Assembly (NCBI RefSeq): GCF_000152865.1 | Contig: NZ_CH672390.1 | Span: 2,769,468 to 2,833,467 of the forward strand | Reading direction: 5' to 3' | Origin: Erythrobacter sp. NAP1 | GTDB lineage: Bacteria; Pseudomonadota; Alphaproteobacteria; Sphingomonadales; Sphingomonadaceae | DNA: 64,000 nt | In this document: positions 6,343 through 14,491 of the stretch, one piece after another | How the letters are laid out: each line of letters opens with the position of its first letter | Numbering within the stretch: position 1 is the stretch's first letter | The notes under the pieces: model-generated | The model's database searches: none | Told to the model about the DNA's origin: nothing | The model's input: only the letters and a program-made list of their open reading frames with translations | Program-made: the position numbers and the translations under genes

Positions 6343-8667
6343 TCAATCGTCGAAGTCTTCGGTCGAGACCACAGAACTCACACCCGTGAGGCAGTATGTC
6401 TGCTTGGCTCTTCGACCCGCTCGACTCTTCATCCGGCGCTGCTTGTATTTCAGTTCAGGCAGCGCGGCGTTCAGATCCGACGCCAGGTCAGTCTGGTTGC
6501 GGGTCTCTCCCCGCGACAGACCCTCGGTAAGCGCCCAGTCCTGGTACGCCCGATAGACTTCCCTCATCGGTACAGCGTCACGCTGGTCGCAGGTGATGGA
6601 GAGCCGCTCGCGCGCGAAGCGGAGCGCCGGGGACTGGCTGAGCTCGGATGTTGCGGCCTCCAAACGACCCGCCTCGCCAATTGTGAAGGCCAGCCCGTTC
6701 GACCGGAGCCGATCCAAGCCTTCAAGCGCCCAGTTCGCGATGCCAGACATTTCGGCCCGCAGCTTTGCTGCAAGTTCGTGGTCCTCGCGTCCCTGGAAGG
6801 ACGTCTCGAACTTTATGATGATAGCCCGTGCAGCCAGGGCACCGCTTTCGTCGATGAACTTCGGAAGCTTGTTCGCCACGACCATCAACCTGGTCGGCAG
6901 GGTGGCCTGGATCACTGAGATGTTCTTCCGATTGACGTCAACCTCGTCCCCGCCGGTGAACATCTTGATCCTTTCCAGCGCAATGGCCCTCTTGGCACTG
7001 TTTACGTCATGCGCGTCAGGTACCACCAAGAGCCTCTTATCCACGCACGGCTCGAGCCCGAAATCTCCGGCGATCCCTTCGAGCGTTGAAGAATGCACAT
7101 GCTGTCTTCCCACCAGATCCTTGCAGACCTGCGCCGCGGTCGACTTGCCGCCGCGCTTCACGCCAATCAGATTCATGATCTTATGCGCTCGGGTGTCGGC
7201 AGTCATGAGGTAGCCCATCCACTCCTGCAGCGTCGGGTGAAAGGAGGGGGCAAGCGACTCATCCAGCCAACGCATCCAGCTCGGACAGCTCGCGTCGGCA
7301 TCGAACCCGTGCTCCGGCAGTCCGGTTGCGAAGTATGAACCGTCGAGCGGGTGAAGCGTTCTGGACCTCACGTCGAGTAGGCCGTTCCTGAACAAAGCGA
7401 TGTCGCCGGGACCCGCGTCGATCGGCGACTCTTCGAGCCAATCGAACGGGCGAGCCTCGGTCGCGCGCAGGTCGGATATTCCGCGGACCATCTTGTTCAC
7501 ATGTTCGACATCCAGATTGTCCGTCGGGTCGGTCTTCCTGATTTCGGCCCTGAGCATCGCTTCGGAGCGCGTCTGCCAGATGCCGTCTCGAAGGTCGTAG
7601 ACCTTGCCATCGGAGCAGATCAGCCGACCGGGGCGTCGGGCAAGGAAGTGACGTGCGTTCTTCGCACCGTGCTTTTCCTCGTACACCACCTTCGTGGGCC
7701 AGCGCCGCTCAGAACTCACGCTCGCCGTAGCGGGCAACTCGTCGTCGAAGTCATCCGCCGGATCCGGCCTCGGTATGACGTCCCCACGTCCGGCCTCAAT
7801 CAGCGCCTTATGGAGCGTCCGGTATGTAATGCCACCGGACCGATCGATCGACAGGCTGTCCCACCGACTGGCGATCTCTTCAGCATGGTCCGCGTATGCA
7901 GGGTCACTTGTTGACCATTCGATGAACTCCTCACGCCCATCCCCCGCTGTGGCGTGGTGACAGGCCATCATGATTTCGAGCCAGTCCGCGTGTTCCTCGA
8001 AATCCTCCGGATCGAGGGCATCAAGCATACTGGCCAGTTCTTCGGGGCTGTAGACCCCGCAGCGGCTCGGCACGGTACTCGGCTTGCTATGCCTGCGAGC
8101 CGATTCCAGCAAGCGGTCGGGTGCGTCAGGCGCGCCGAACATTCCGACGGGTTCGCCTTCCCAACGGTATAGTTCGCCAGTGGGATGGATCGAGCCGGGC
8201 GCGACTACCTGCCGCCCGACGGTCTTGAACTCGATGCTCGGGTATCCCTCGGGGCGCTCGACGATGCGGAGGTCAGCGAGCTTGGTAAGGTAGTGGTGCA
8301 AGCCGCCCGAGCCAGTGCGCACGGTCGGCCACCCGGTCGGGTCGAGTCCGTTCCGAAGGATGAATTCGACATAGTCGCCCATGCTCCACTGCCCGCTGTC
8401 GTTGCGAGGATCCCAGTCGATGACGAGGTCGGTGTCGCGGAGCCGAACGCCGACGTTACCTCCGCCGCGCTGCAACCGAGCGATAGCATCGCAGTTGTCG
8501 TGGGCCCGGGTGGTCCAATTCTTGTCAATAGGAGCCTTGCCCAGCTCGCGGACCTTTCCGGTCCTATCGTCCATCCTGCGCTTGTCCCAACGGTGGAGCG
8601 GGATCAGCTGGTAGCCCGCTTCATCCAGGTGGGCAGTCTCGCTGGGTTCAGTGATGCGACTACCCAT
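6343..8667 (-). CDS. D5-type primase-helicase (prim-pol + SF3 helicase)
   Basis: 774 residues, a replication initiator of phage/satellite type. The N-terminus is a bifunctional primase-polymerase-like domain (about 15-200; NVGVRLRDTDLVIDWDPRN carries the acidic site), then a PriCT-like linker (about 210-300), a D5_N region (about 330-430), and a superfamily-3 helicase (about 470-680) with Walker A GVKRGGKST and Walker B RLLVVPDAH. It should unwind and prime DNA at a nearby origin, and the repeat-rich gap downstream is the obvious candidate. The ATG start has AGGGGGT upstream and overlaps the stop of the HTH gene before it by 8 bp, so expression is coupled to the AlpA-like regulator. Confidence 0.88.
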   Translation of the reverse strand: MGSRITEPSETAHLDEAGYQLIPLHRWDKRRMDDRTGKVRELGKAPIDKNWTTRAHDNCDAIARLQRGGGNVGVRLRDTDLVIDWDPRNDSGQWSMGDYVEFILRNGLDPTGWPTVRTGSGGLHHYLTKLADLRIVERPEGYPSIEFKTVGRQVVAPGSIHPTGELYRWEGEPVGMFGAPDAPDRLLESARRHSKPSTVPSRCGVYSPEELASMLDALDPEDFEEHADWLEIMMACHHATAGDGREEFIEWSTSDPAYADHAEEIASRWDSLSIDRSGGITYRTLHKALIEAGRGDVIPRPDPADDFDDELPATASVSSERRWPTKVVYEEKHGAKNARHFLARRPGRLICSDGKVYDLRDGIWQTRSEAMLRAEIRKTDPTDNLDVEHVNKMVRGISDLRATEARPFDWLEESPIDAGPGDIALFRNGLLDVRSRTLHPLDGSYFATGLPEHGFDADASCPSWMRWLDESLAPSFHPTLQEWMGYLMTADTRAHKIMNLIGVKRGGKSTAAQVCKDLVGRQHVHSSTLEGIAGDFGLEPCVDKRLLVVPDAHDVNSAKRAIALERIKMFTGGDEVDVNRKNISVIQATLPTRLMVVANKLPKFIDESGALAARAIIIKFETSFQGREDHELAAKLRAEMSGIANWALEGLDRLRSNGLAFTIGEAGRLEAATSELSQSPALRFARERLSITCDQRDAVPMREVYRAYQDWALTEGLSRGETRNQTDLASDLNAALPELKYKQRRMKSRAGRRAKQTYCLTGVSSVVSTEDFDD

Positions 8668-8920
8668 TGTGGCGCACCCCCTGCTGAGAGCTGCGGGAGT
8701 CGAGCCACTCGATGACCTCGTTCATGCTGTAGAATATCCGGCGCTCGAACTTGCGGAAGGGCGGGCCGTACTGCCTCCCGCGGGTCGAGCGGTAGTCGCG
8801 CAGGGTGCGGACGCTGAGCCCGCTCATCTCGGCCACCTCGGCGGCGGTCAAGTGGCGGTCGCCGTCCGGCAACGCTGGTATCCCGACCCGCTCTGTCGCG
8901 GCAGTGTTCTTCTCGGACAT
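8660..8920 (-). CDS. AlpA/excisionase-like HTH protein, 86 aa
   Basis: Small DNA-binding protein with a winged/MerR-type HTH (HLTAAEVAEMSGLSVRTLRD) followed by a wing (FRKFERRIFYSMNEVIEWLD), the arrangement seen in AlpA regulators and excisionases. Such proteins activate integrase or replication genes, or help excision. AAGGAG lies ten bases before the ATG. It overlaps the primase start, forming a regulator-replication operon. A long hairpin lies in its leader (8968-8998). Confidence 0.8.
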   Translation of the reverse strand: MSEKNTAATERVGIPALPDGDRHLTAAEVAEMSGLSVRTLRDYRSTRGRQYGPPFRKFERRIFYSMNEVIEWLDSRSSQQGVRHNG

Positions 8921-8967
8921 TGCTTGGTTGCTCCTTCACTCGTTGCGAAGCTGTGTCTTCATGGTCT

Positions 8968-8998
8968 GGCCCGTCGCGTCGGTAGGTCGCGGCGGGCC
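8968..8998. other. 11-bp hairpin in the AlpA-like gene leader
   Basis: GGCCCGTCGCG / CGCGGCGGGCC with a 9-nt loop and one G-T wobble. The plus strand continues into a T-rich stretch (CTTCTCGTTTCGTT), so it looks like a plus-strand terminator, yet the flanking genes are on the minus strand, where it sits in the 5' leader. A role in insulating or attenuating the regulator-primase operon is possible. Confidence 0.45.
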
Positions 8999-9153
8999 TT
9001 CTCGTTTCGTTGAGGACGATCGTAGCCCACGACGTGCGTGAAGGATGCCAGTGCTTGAAGCGCTGCGTCTGCCCTTATTTGCGATTCCATGGACATATCA
9101 GATAGATAGCGGTCTACTTTTCGCTTGCTGCCCGCGAATCCGCGCGAATCACC

Positions 9154-9546
9154 TCACTGGAGAGGCTCTTGACGATGGGTCTCCATGAAGGCGCGAAGGT
9201 CCGCCAGCGAGTAGAGCACGCGCCGCCCCACGCGGTGAACCGCCGGGCCGGTCGCCTCCATGCGCCACCTGTCCAGCGTCTGCCGGCTCACGCCGATGAA
9301 GTCGGCCGCTTCCTCAATGTTCAGGTATTCGCGGGGAACCGCGCCCTTCGCGGACAGCATCTCTTCGATGCGCTTCAGTCCTTCGATTATCTGTTCCACT
9401 CTGCCGCTCCGTGCTCGCTCGCTTATGGCGACATCATGGGGGATCACGGCGGCGACGTTGACCATCATTCTCTTCGTCAGGCCCATAGGTCGACTTAGTA
9501 CCTCGACCATTTGGCGCGGATGCATTGGTCGAGCGTTTCCGTACAT
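9154..9546 (-). CDS. Helix-turn-helix (excisionase-family) protein
   Basis: The C-terminal half has a clear MerR/excisionase-type HTH (YLNIEEAADFIGVSRQTLDR) followed by a wing (GPAVHRVGRRVLYSLADLRAF), matching DNA-binding proteins of the helix-turn-helix domain 17 type. The N-terminal half is helical and charged. No start codon has a good ribosome-binding site: the longest version (130 aa) is listed, but ATGs at 9486 or 9468/9465 are equally plausible and would give about 103-110 residues. It is the second such regulator on the island and is divergent from the HNH nuclease gene, so it may control that module or excision. Confidence 0.7.
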   Translation of the reverse strand: MYGNARPMHPRQMVEVLSRPMGLTKRMMVNVAAVIPHDVAISERARSGRVEQIIEGLKRIEEMLSAKGAVPREYLNIEEAADFIGVSRQTLDRWRMEATGPAVHRVGRRVLYSLADLRAFMETHRQEPLQ

Positions 9547-9621
9547 GCGAGTGGATCAACATACTCATTTCGAGTACCGCTAAGCCTTGGCGAACTCACG
9601 ATTAATGAAGGCTAGTTGGCG

Positions 9622-10488
9622 ATGGCGGGTACGGAGATTTTTGATGCTAACCTCAAGAAGTACTTCAATGCATCTCGGGGGGCGTTCTCCGAGGTAACCT
9701 GGACCGAGGCGAAAGACGGGCAGGTAACAGTATCAAGCGACGAAAAAACAATTGTAGTCGAGCATTTCGGCGCGGACGACTTAGCGAAGTATGTCGGCAA
9801 CGACACGGTCCTGGCAATGGCTGGGCTAGACGCTCGGCGAGAGTTCCGGCTGTTCCCGACTGGCAGGATTGTTCAGCCCAAACTCAAATATCCTAAGCCC
9901 AACAACAGCGAACTTCGCCTCTATTTCAATGACGAGGAATTCAAAGTTAAGGAAGGCCACTTCTGGGGGGTTTTTGAGCGAGGAGATGACATCTGGCTAT
10001 TCCAGGCGACTGACGTTTTTATGGACCGCATCAGGAAGCATGGATTGGCATCTGAGGACGGGGGCTCGATTCTTGAACCTGAAGTCGACGATTATCAGTC
10101 GGAGATAAATCAGAAAGCGCCATCTCAAATAACGTCTACCCAGAAAGCATGGAGCCGCGATCCGAAGGTCGCCGCCGAGGCCTTAAAAAATGCTTCATTT
10201 GAATGCGAACTCTATCCAGAACTTCCGACCTTTACATCTCGCAGTACGGGCTACCCGTTTATGGAGGCTCATCATTTAATACCAATGAAAGCGCAAGCCG
10301 ACTTTGATGTGTCGCTGGATGTTGTAGATAATATTTGTTGCCTCTCCCCGTTCGCCCATCGAAAGTTACACATGGCCGAATTTGATGATATCATTGATGA
10401 TTTGGAGAGGCTCATCGCAAAGCGCGCGGCTCTCTTGGATTATGTGAACATCACCAAGGACGAGCTTCTTGGGTATTATATGGGCTGA
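9622..10488 (+). CDS. HNH endonuclease, probable restriction enzyme
   Basis: 288 residues. The C-terminal third is an HNH nuclease: EAHHLIP (His pair near residues 217-218), a central Asn in VDNICCLSP, and the final HRKLH histidines. This form is common in restriction HNH enzymes. The N-terminal about 150 residues are unrecognised and may recognise DNA or modified bases. ATG is chosen; a TTG six bases upstream, closer to GAAGG, is an alternative. The gene converges on vsr-dcm with a 13-bp overlap of 3' ends, so it is most simply the nuclease partner of the adjacent cytosine methyltransferase. The gene is A+T richer than the host average with rare codons (ATA, AGA), a sign of transfer. Confidence 0.8.
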   Translation: MAGTEIFDANLKKYFNASRGAFSEVTWTEAKDGQVTVSSDEKTIVVEHFGADDLAKYVGNDTVLAMAGLDARREFRLFPTGRIVQPKLKYPKPNNSELRLYFNDEEFKVKEGHFWGVFERGDDIWLFQATDVFMDRIRKHGLASEDGGSILEPEVDDYQSEINQKAPSQITSTQKAWSRDPKVAAEALKNASFECELYPELPTFTSRSTGYPFMEAHHLIPMKAQADFDVSLDVVDNICCLSPFAHRKLHMAEFDDIIDDLERLIAKRAALLDYVNITKDELLGYYMG

Positions 10489-10940
10489 CCTCTTATCGAT
10501 ATGAGTTTCTGCTGGCTCGTAGTGATCGCATCAACCAGCAGAGTTTCGAATTCATCTAGGTCTAGCCGTGTCTTGCCTTTGATGGCGCACTCCCAGACTT
10601 CAATCAGTTTCCAATCTGTCTGAAGATATTTGGACCGATTTTCGTCATCTCTCACAATGTTGCTTTTTATCTTTTTTGCCCAAAATTCCTGGCGGGTCTT
10701 CGGTAAGCGAAAGAGAGGGCAGTGTTCATGGCCATGCCAGAAGCAACCCTGCACAAATAGCACCGTTCTCCATTTCCCGAGCACCAAATCTGGTTTTCCG
10801 GGGAGGTCTTTGCGATGCAGACGGTATCGAAAACCGCCTTTGTGCAAGAGCTTGCGTATAAAAAGTTCCGGTTTGGTGTTCTTCCCGCCAATCCCTGACA
10901 TCATTTCAGAGCGCTTTTGCGGGTCAACGATGTCAACCAA
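10476..10940 (-). CDS. vsr: Very-short-patch repair endonuclease
   Basis: Nicks 5' of the T in T:G mismatches produced by deamination of 5-methylcytosine, protecting the methyltransferase target from C-to-T mutation. 154 residues, normal length. It has catalytic Asp51 in LPGKPDLVL and Phe67-Trp68-His69 in CFWHGH, matching E. coli Vsr numbering, plus a conserved N-terminus (RSEMMSGIGGKNTKPE). It uses a TTG start that overlaps the end of the cytosine methyltransferase gene by 8 bp, ensuring co-expression. The 3' end overlaps the convergent HNH gene. Confidence 0.93.
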   Translation of the reverse strand: MVDIVDPQKRSEMMSGIGGKNTKPELFIRKLLHKGGFRYRLHRKDLPGKPDLVLGKWRTVLFVQGCFWHGHEHCPLFRLPKTRQEFWAKKIKSNIVRDDENRSKYLQTDWKLIEVWECAIKGKTRLDLDEFETLLVDAITTSQQKLISIRGQPI

Positions 10941-12045
10941 CCGCTGATTGCTCCCTCACCTCACCTGCTTCAGCGGCGATACTCAGCATTGCCTCGGCAA
11001 GGGCCCTGATCACGGGCACAGACACGGAATTTCCGAACTGCTTGTAAAGCTGGGTGTCCGAGCAAGCGTCAAGACTGAACCATTCTGGAAAGCCTTGAAT
11101 GCGTGCACACTCTCTGGGCGTCAGTCTCCGCGGGTTGAGTCCCAAATGAGACTGGTCAATCAAGATCTCTCGGCCGTCCTTGTAGTAGCGAGATGTGATC
11201 GTGTTGCAGTATGGATCGTCATAATTGAACACCTTGTGACCAAAGCCGTTTCCCTTTGCTTCGTGTCTCGCCATGCGCCGGATGAGACCCGACCATAACT
11301 TGTCGGAAATGGTATAGCGCGCGAGACTATTGGCGCCCTCCGGTTCTAGCGCATCGCCCAGCCGAGTGGGGTGCCCCCCTCTTTCTAGCTGAGCAAAAAC
11401 GTCGTTTGCGTCGATGTTTCCAAAGTGGTCGCGATCAAAGCCTACAATGTAGACGCGCTCGCGCTTCTGCGGGACACCGAATTCTGTCGCTGCCAGGACC
11501 TGATAGCCAACAGAGTAATTGAGTTTACGCGAAAGAGAGCGCCTGGCCTCCAGTGACATCGGGACATTGTCTGGAACCCGCGAGTCTTTTCCAGCAAGTA
11601 TCGAAAGGATTGTATCGAGCGTTCGGCCACCATCGTGCCCTCGAAGCTGCTTAACATTCTCGAGCAGAAACATCCTCGGTCGCCATTCTGCGAGAATGCG
11701 CTGGATTTCGAAAAACATCGTTCCGCGGGTGTCCAGGAATCCCTGCTTCAGGCCGGCATTGGAAAAGGCCTGGCATGGAAAACCACCTAGCAGAATGTCA
11801 TGAGCGCCGACTTCCGAGGCGTCGATCTTGGTAATGTCTCCGTTAGGTCTATGGCCAAAGTTCAACTCATAGGTGTCTTGGGCGAACTTATCCCATTCGG
11901 ACGAGAACGTGCACTCTCCGCCGAGCTCATCGAAAGGAATGCGCATCCCGCCGATCCCGGCAAACAGATCAATGAAGGTGAACCGCCGATTGGCATTTCG
12001 TACCGGAGCCGCCTTTTCAATTTCTAGTGCATTTTTAAGCAGCAT
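10933..12045 (-). CDS. dcm: DNA (cytosine-5-)-methyltransferase, Dcm type
   Basis: 370 residues. The second C5-MTase of the island has motif I IDLFAGIGGM (about 25-34), catalytic PCQ with Cys91, ENV at 129-131, QKRERVYIVG (motif VIII, about 208), RECARIQGFP (motif IX) and QFGNSV (motif X). It shares no obvious target-recognition region with the methyltransferase at the left end, so a different site is likely. It is followed by overlapping vsr, as in classic dcm-vsr pairs, and faces an HNH nuclease, so together they look like a type II restriction-modification locus. The product methylates DNA C5 using S-adenosylmethionine. Confidence 0.93.
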   Translation of the reverse strand: MLLKNALEIEKAAPVRNANRRFTFIDLFAGIGGMRIPFDELGGECTFSSEWDKFAQDTYELNFGHRPNGDITKIDASEVGAHDILLGGFPCQAFSNAGLKQGFLDTRGTMFFEIQRILAEWRPRMFLLENVKQLRGHDGGRTLDTILSILAGKDSRVPDNVPMSLEARRSLSRKLNYSVGYQVLAATEFGVPQKRERVYIVGFDRDHFGNIDANDVFAQLERGGHPTRLGDALEPEGANSLARYTISDKLWSGLIRRMARHEAKGNGFGHKVFNYDDPYCNTITSRYYKDGREILIDQSHLGLNPRRLTPRECARIQGFPEWFSLDACSDTQLYKQFGNSVSVPVIRALAEAMLSIAAEAGEVREQSAVG

Positions 12046-12204
12046 TGGGGCCCCACAAATTCAAGACGGATGGACACGATATGTTCCGTTCTTTACCGTT
12101 GCAATAGATTTGAGATGATTGACACCTTTGCCTTTGGCTTATGCACAATACGGCCTGTGTCCGATTTGGTTTTTGCATCGGGCTAAAAAGGCCGGATGTT
12201 GATG

Positions 12205-13337
12205 CTAAGACCCCTGGTATGACAGAAGCCTAGAGCAAACCCGCTCCTGGCACTCGCGAAGGTGGCCGGTGAGATGGGCTCGGGTGACGTAGTTAAACGA
12301 CACGTGCGTGTTCGCGTGGTCCATCAGCATCGTGACCGACTGGAAGTCGATGCCAGCCTCAAGCGCGTGCGTGCGGTAGGTGTGCCGCATCTGGTGCGGC
12401 GCGTAGGGGAACTCTGTAGTCCGCGCCATCCGCTCAATGTAACCCGACTTCGAGCCTGACGAGGGGAATATCTGCGGGCTCTCCAGCGGCGCAGTCAGCT
12501 CCTTCACCTCGCCCAGCTCCTGGATGACAAGGCGCGGCAGTGGTAGGCGGAAGCTGCGCCCGGACTTCGCCTTCGGTACGAACAGCACGCCGTCGTCCTC
12601 AAGGTGCTCCCACCGTGCCGACCGTGCGTTGGTCGAGCGCAGCCCCGTGGCCATCATCAGAAGCCAGCAGGCGCGCCGGACCCTATCCTCCATGTCGTCG
12701 AGCCGACGCCAAAGGAGCGGCATTTCCTGCGGCCCCACCGCCCAGTCGCGCGGCTCCTCCTTGTTCATGCGGACGCCGCGCGAGACGGGGTTGGGGTCTA
12801 GGTCGTGGGTGCGGGCCACGTCGTTCAGCAGCAGCTTGAGCACCCGCATGGCGCCGTTCGCGCCGTAGGGGCCAGCCTTCTGCGTTATCTTCTCGTGCAG
12901 CGACCGGACCGTCTCGCGGTCGATCCGGTCGACCGGCAGCTTGCGCAGCGGCGCCAGCGGCACCTCGACCTTCTTGCGGTACCACCGCACAGTCTCGGCG
13001 CTGAGGTCCGGCCTGCCTGCCAGGTAGCGCTCCATGGCCTCCTCGATGGTCGGCACCTTGACCTTGGGTCGCCTCGGGTCCTCGCCGCGCCGCAGCGCCA
13101 GCCTGAGCTCTGCCGAGCGCTCACGCGCAGCCCTAAGCGACACCTCGTCGGTCCTGCCGATGGTCACGGTCACGTACCGGTCGGTGCCGTCGTTGATCCT
13201 CCCGACGTGCTTGTACGAGGTGCCCTTCTTGCCGACGACGAGCCGCAGCCCTTCGCCTCGCTGTCGTAGACCTGCGTGCCCGGTTCGCGCTCGTCGTCGA
13301 GCCGCGAAACCGCCGCCTGGGTCAGTCTGGTGGTCAT
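12205..13337 (-). pseudogene. Tyrosine integrase with N-terminal frameshift
   Basis: The main frame (from GTG at 13173, 322 aa) holds a core-binding domain and a tyrosine recombinase catalytic domain with Arg in TGLRSTNARS, H-Q-M-R in PHQMRHTYRTH, the second His in DHANTHV and Tyr in FNYV. Upstream, an ATG at 13337 with AAGGATGAGG before it opens a normal arm-binding N-terminus (MTTRLTQAAVSRLDDER, then QVYDSEAKG). The two frames join only if one base is restored near 13246-13254. The repaired protein would be 377 aa, the family length. Either a real single-base deletion disables or shortens the integrase, or it is a sequencing error. It sits directly inside the right attachment site and reads inward. 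Confidence 0.82.
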
Positions 13338-13489
13338 CTGCCTCATCCTTCTAGGCCCAATCTCAGGCCCGGTTTCGGTGATGCCCCGGTAGGTCTCGGG
13401 GCGTCGGATGAGGTGATGATGTCGTGTTTTCCTGACTGCGCGGACCCTGATTATGCAGCAATAGGTCGCCAGATATGGCTCGCTGAGCT

Positions 13490-13544
13490 ACTTAAAATCC
13501 CCTGATCTTTGATCGTGCGGGTTCGAGTCCCGCCACCCGCACCA
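13490..13544 (+). repeat. Right attachment site and displaced tRNA-Leu 3' end
   Basis: The first 18 bp equal the left core (46-63). The rest forms the variable arm, T arm (GCGGG TTCGAGT CCCGC) and acceptor strand CACCCGC-ACCA of a tRNA-Leu, without any 5' half. It is best read as the original chromosomal 3' end pushed away by insertion. Chromosomal genes resume immediately after. Confidence 0.87.
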
Positions 13545-13653
13545 TTATCTCACCTTTAACGGATTGCCGCTACGGCTGGGGGCTCAAGGATTGGGACCCC
13601 TCTTTTTCGTGCCTCCTCAATGTCATGAGCGGGGCACGATAGGCGATTTTTTG

Positions 13654-14346
13654 ATGAGCGAAGCAGCGAGCACACCACAGACGCAGGGTGATTGGTACAG
13701 CGCCGATAGCTGCGAGCCTGAGAACCAGGCTCACTCAGGGTCGGACGGCGCGTCGATCGAAAGCGGGTCACGCGCGTCGCCGCGCATCACTTTACTTATC
13801 CGAGCGGCGAAGCTTGTCTCCTCGCATGGCGAATTTGTTGGCGTCCTGAGAGACGTCTCGGAAACGGGTGTTTGCGTCCGCCTGTTCCACAAGGCTCCCA
13901 AAGGCGACCCCATCGAATTGCACATGCCGGGTGGGCGTGTGTACGAGCTAAAACCCGTCTGGGAGCGCGACAACGAAGCTGGTTTTGAGTTCGCCGAACC
14001 GGTTGATGTCACGCAGCTCATTAATGAAGCGGGCGAGTTTCCCAAGCGCGGGCTAAGGTTGGGCGTTTGCTTCCCTATCAAGGTGAAGACACTCACTCAG
14101 TCGAGCGAAGCAGTCATTCTGAACCTGTCGCAGCAAGGTGCGCGCTTCGAATGCGACGAGGTTTTCGCAATCGATCAGAACCTGCGCATCGAAAGCCTTG
14201 ATGGCGGGCACGAACTAAAAGACGTTCGCGCAAAGGTCCGCTGGCGGCGCGACAATGAGTTCGGCGTCGTCTTCGACGACACGCTTTCCTTAAGCGAATT
14301 TGCTCGGCTTACAGCGCGGCTGCAGTGCCCGGATCTCCTGACCTGA
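13654..14346 (+). CDS. Tandem PilZ-domain protein
   Basis: 230 residues from the ATG after the island; an open frame continues upstream toward 13564 but its translation is unlike a protein N-terminus. A disordered acidic N-terminus (about 1-40) is followed by two PilZ-like barrels: one with VLRDVSETGVCVRL (DxSxxG) and one with ILNLSQQGARF plus VRWRRDNEFGVVF. PilZ domains bind cyclic-di-GMP through an RxxxR motif and DxSxxG. The arginine motif is degenerate in both copies, so nucleotide binding is uncertain. A paralogue with the same layout lies at 59006-59650. Probably cytoplasmic, with a role in motility or envelope control. Confidence 0.75.
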   Translation: MSEAASTPQTQGDWYSADSCEPENQAHSGSDGASIESGSRASPRITLLIRAAKLVSSHGEFVGVLRDVSETGVCVRLFHKAPKGDPIELHMPGGRVYELKPVWERDNEAGFEFAEPVDVTQLINEAGEFPKRGLRLGVCFPIKVKTLTQSSEAVILNLSQQGARFECDEVFAIDQNLRIESLDGGHELKDVRAKVRWRRDNEFGVVFDDTLSLSEFARLTARLQCPDLLT

Positions 14347-14491
14347 ACCCGCATGGCGAGCAGGTGGCGAGCATTTTGTGCCGCTATCTTGTCGATTTTA
14401 GGGAATTCACCGGTCACGTTTACTCCTCGCTAACCAATTTCCTTCACTCCCGACATCGAGCCGCAAAATGGCACATCAAACGGGGGCCTGA

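Larger units (their letters stand above)
46..13507. mobile_element. Integrative island in tRNA-Leu, phage-satellite-like
   Basis: The element is bounded by an 18-bp direct repeat (ACTTAAAATCCCCTGATC) inside the tRNA at the left and before a tRNA 3' remnant at the right. A tyrosine integrase gene sits next to the right boundary and reads inward. Contents are a C5 methyltransferase/GHKL ATPase pair, a TerS-like protein, a D5 primase-helicase, AlpA-like regulators and an HNH/Vsr/Dcm module; no structural phage genes are seen. Base composition is mosaic: 3.6-5.9 kb is very G+C rich, while 9.6-12.2 kb is clearly A+T richer. About 13.4 kb, within the usual size range of phage satellites. It could also be a degenerate prophage or a plain genomic island. 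Confidence 0.85.

Noticed and set aside
6230..6556. A plus-strand frame in the repeat-rich gap running into the primase 3' end
   Set aside because: It is antisense to the primase and has no ribosome-binding site or recognisable sequence.
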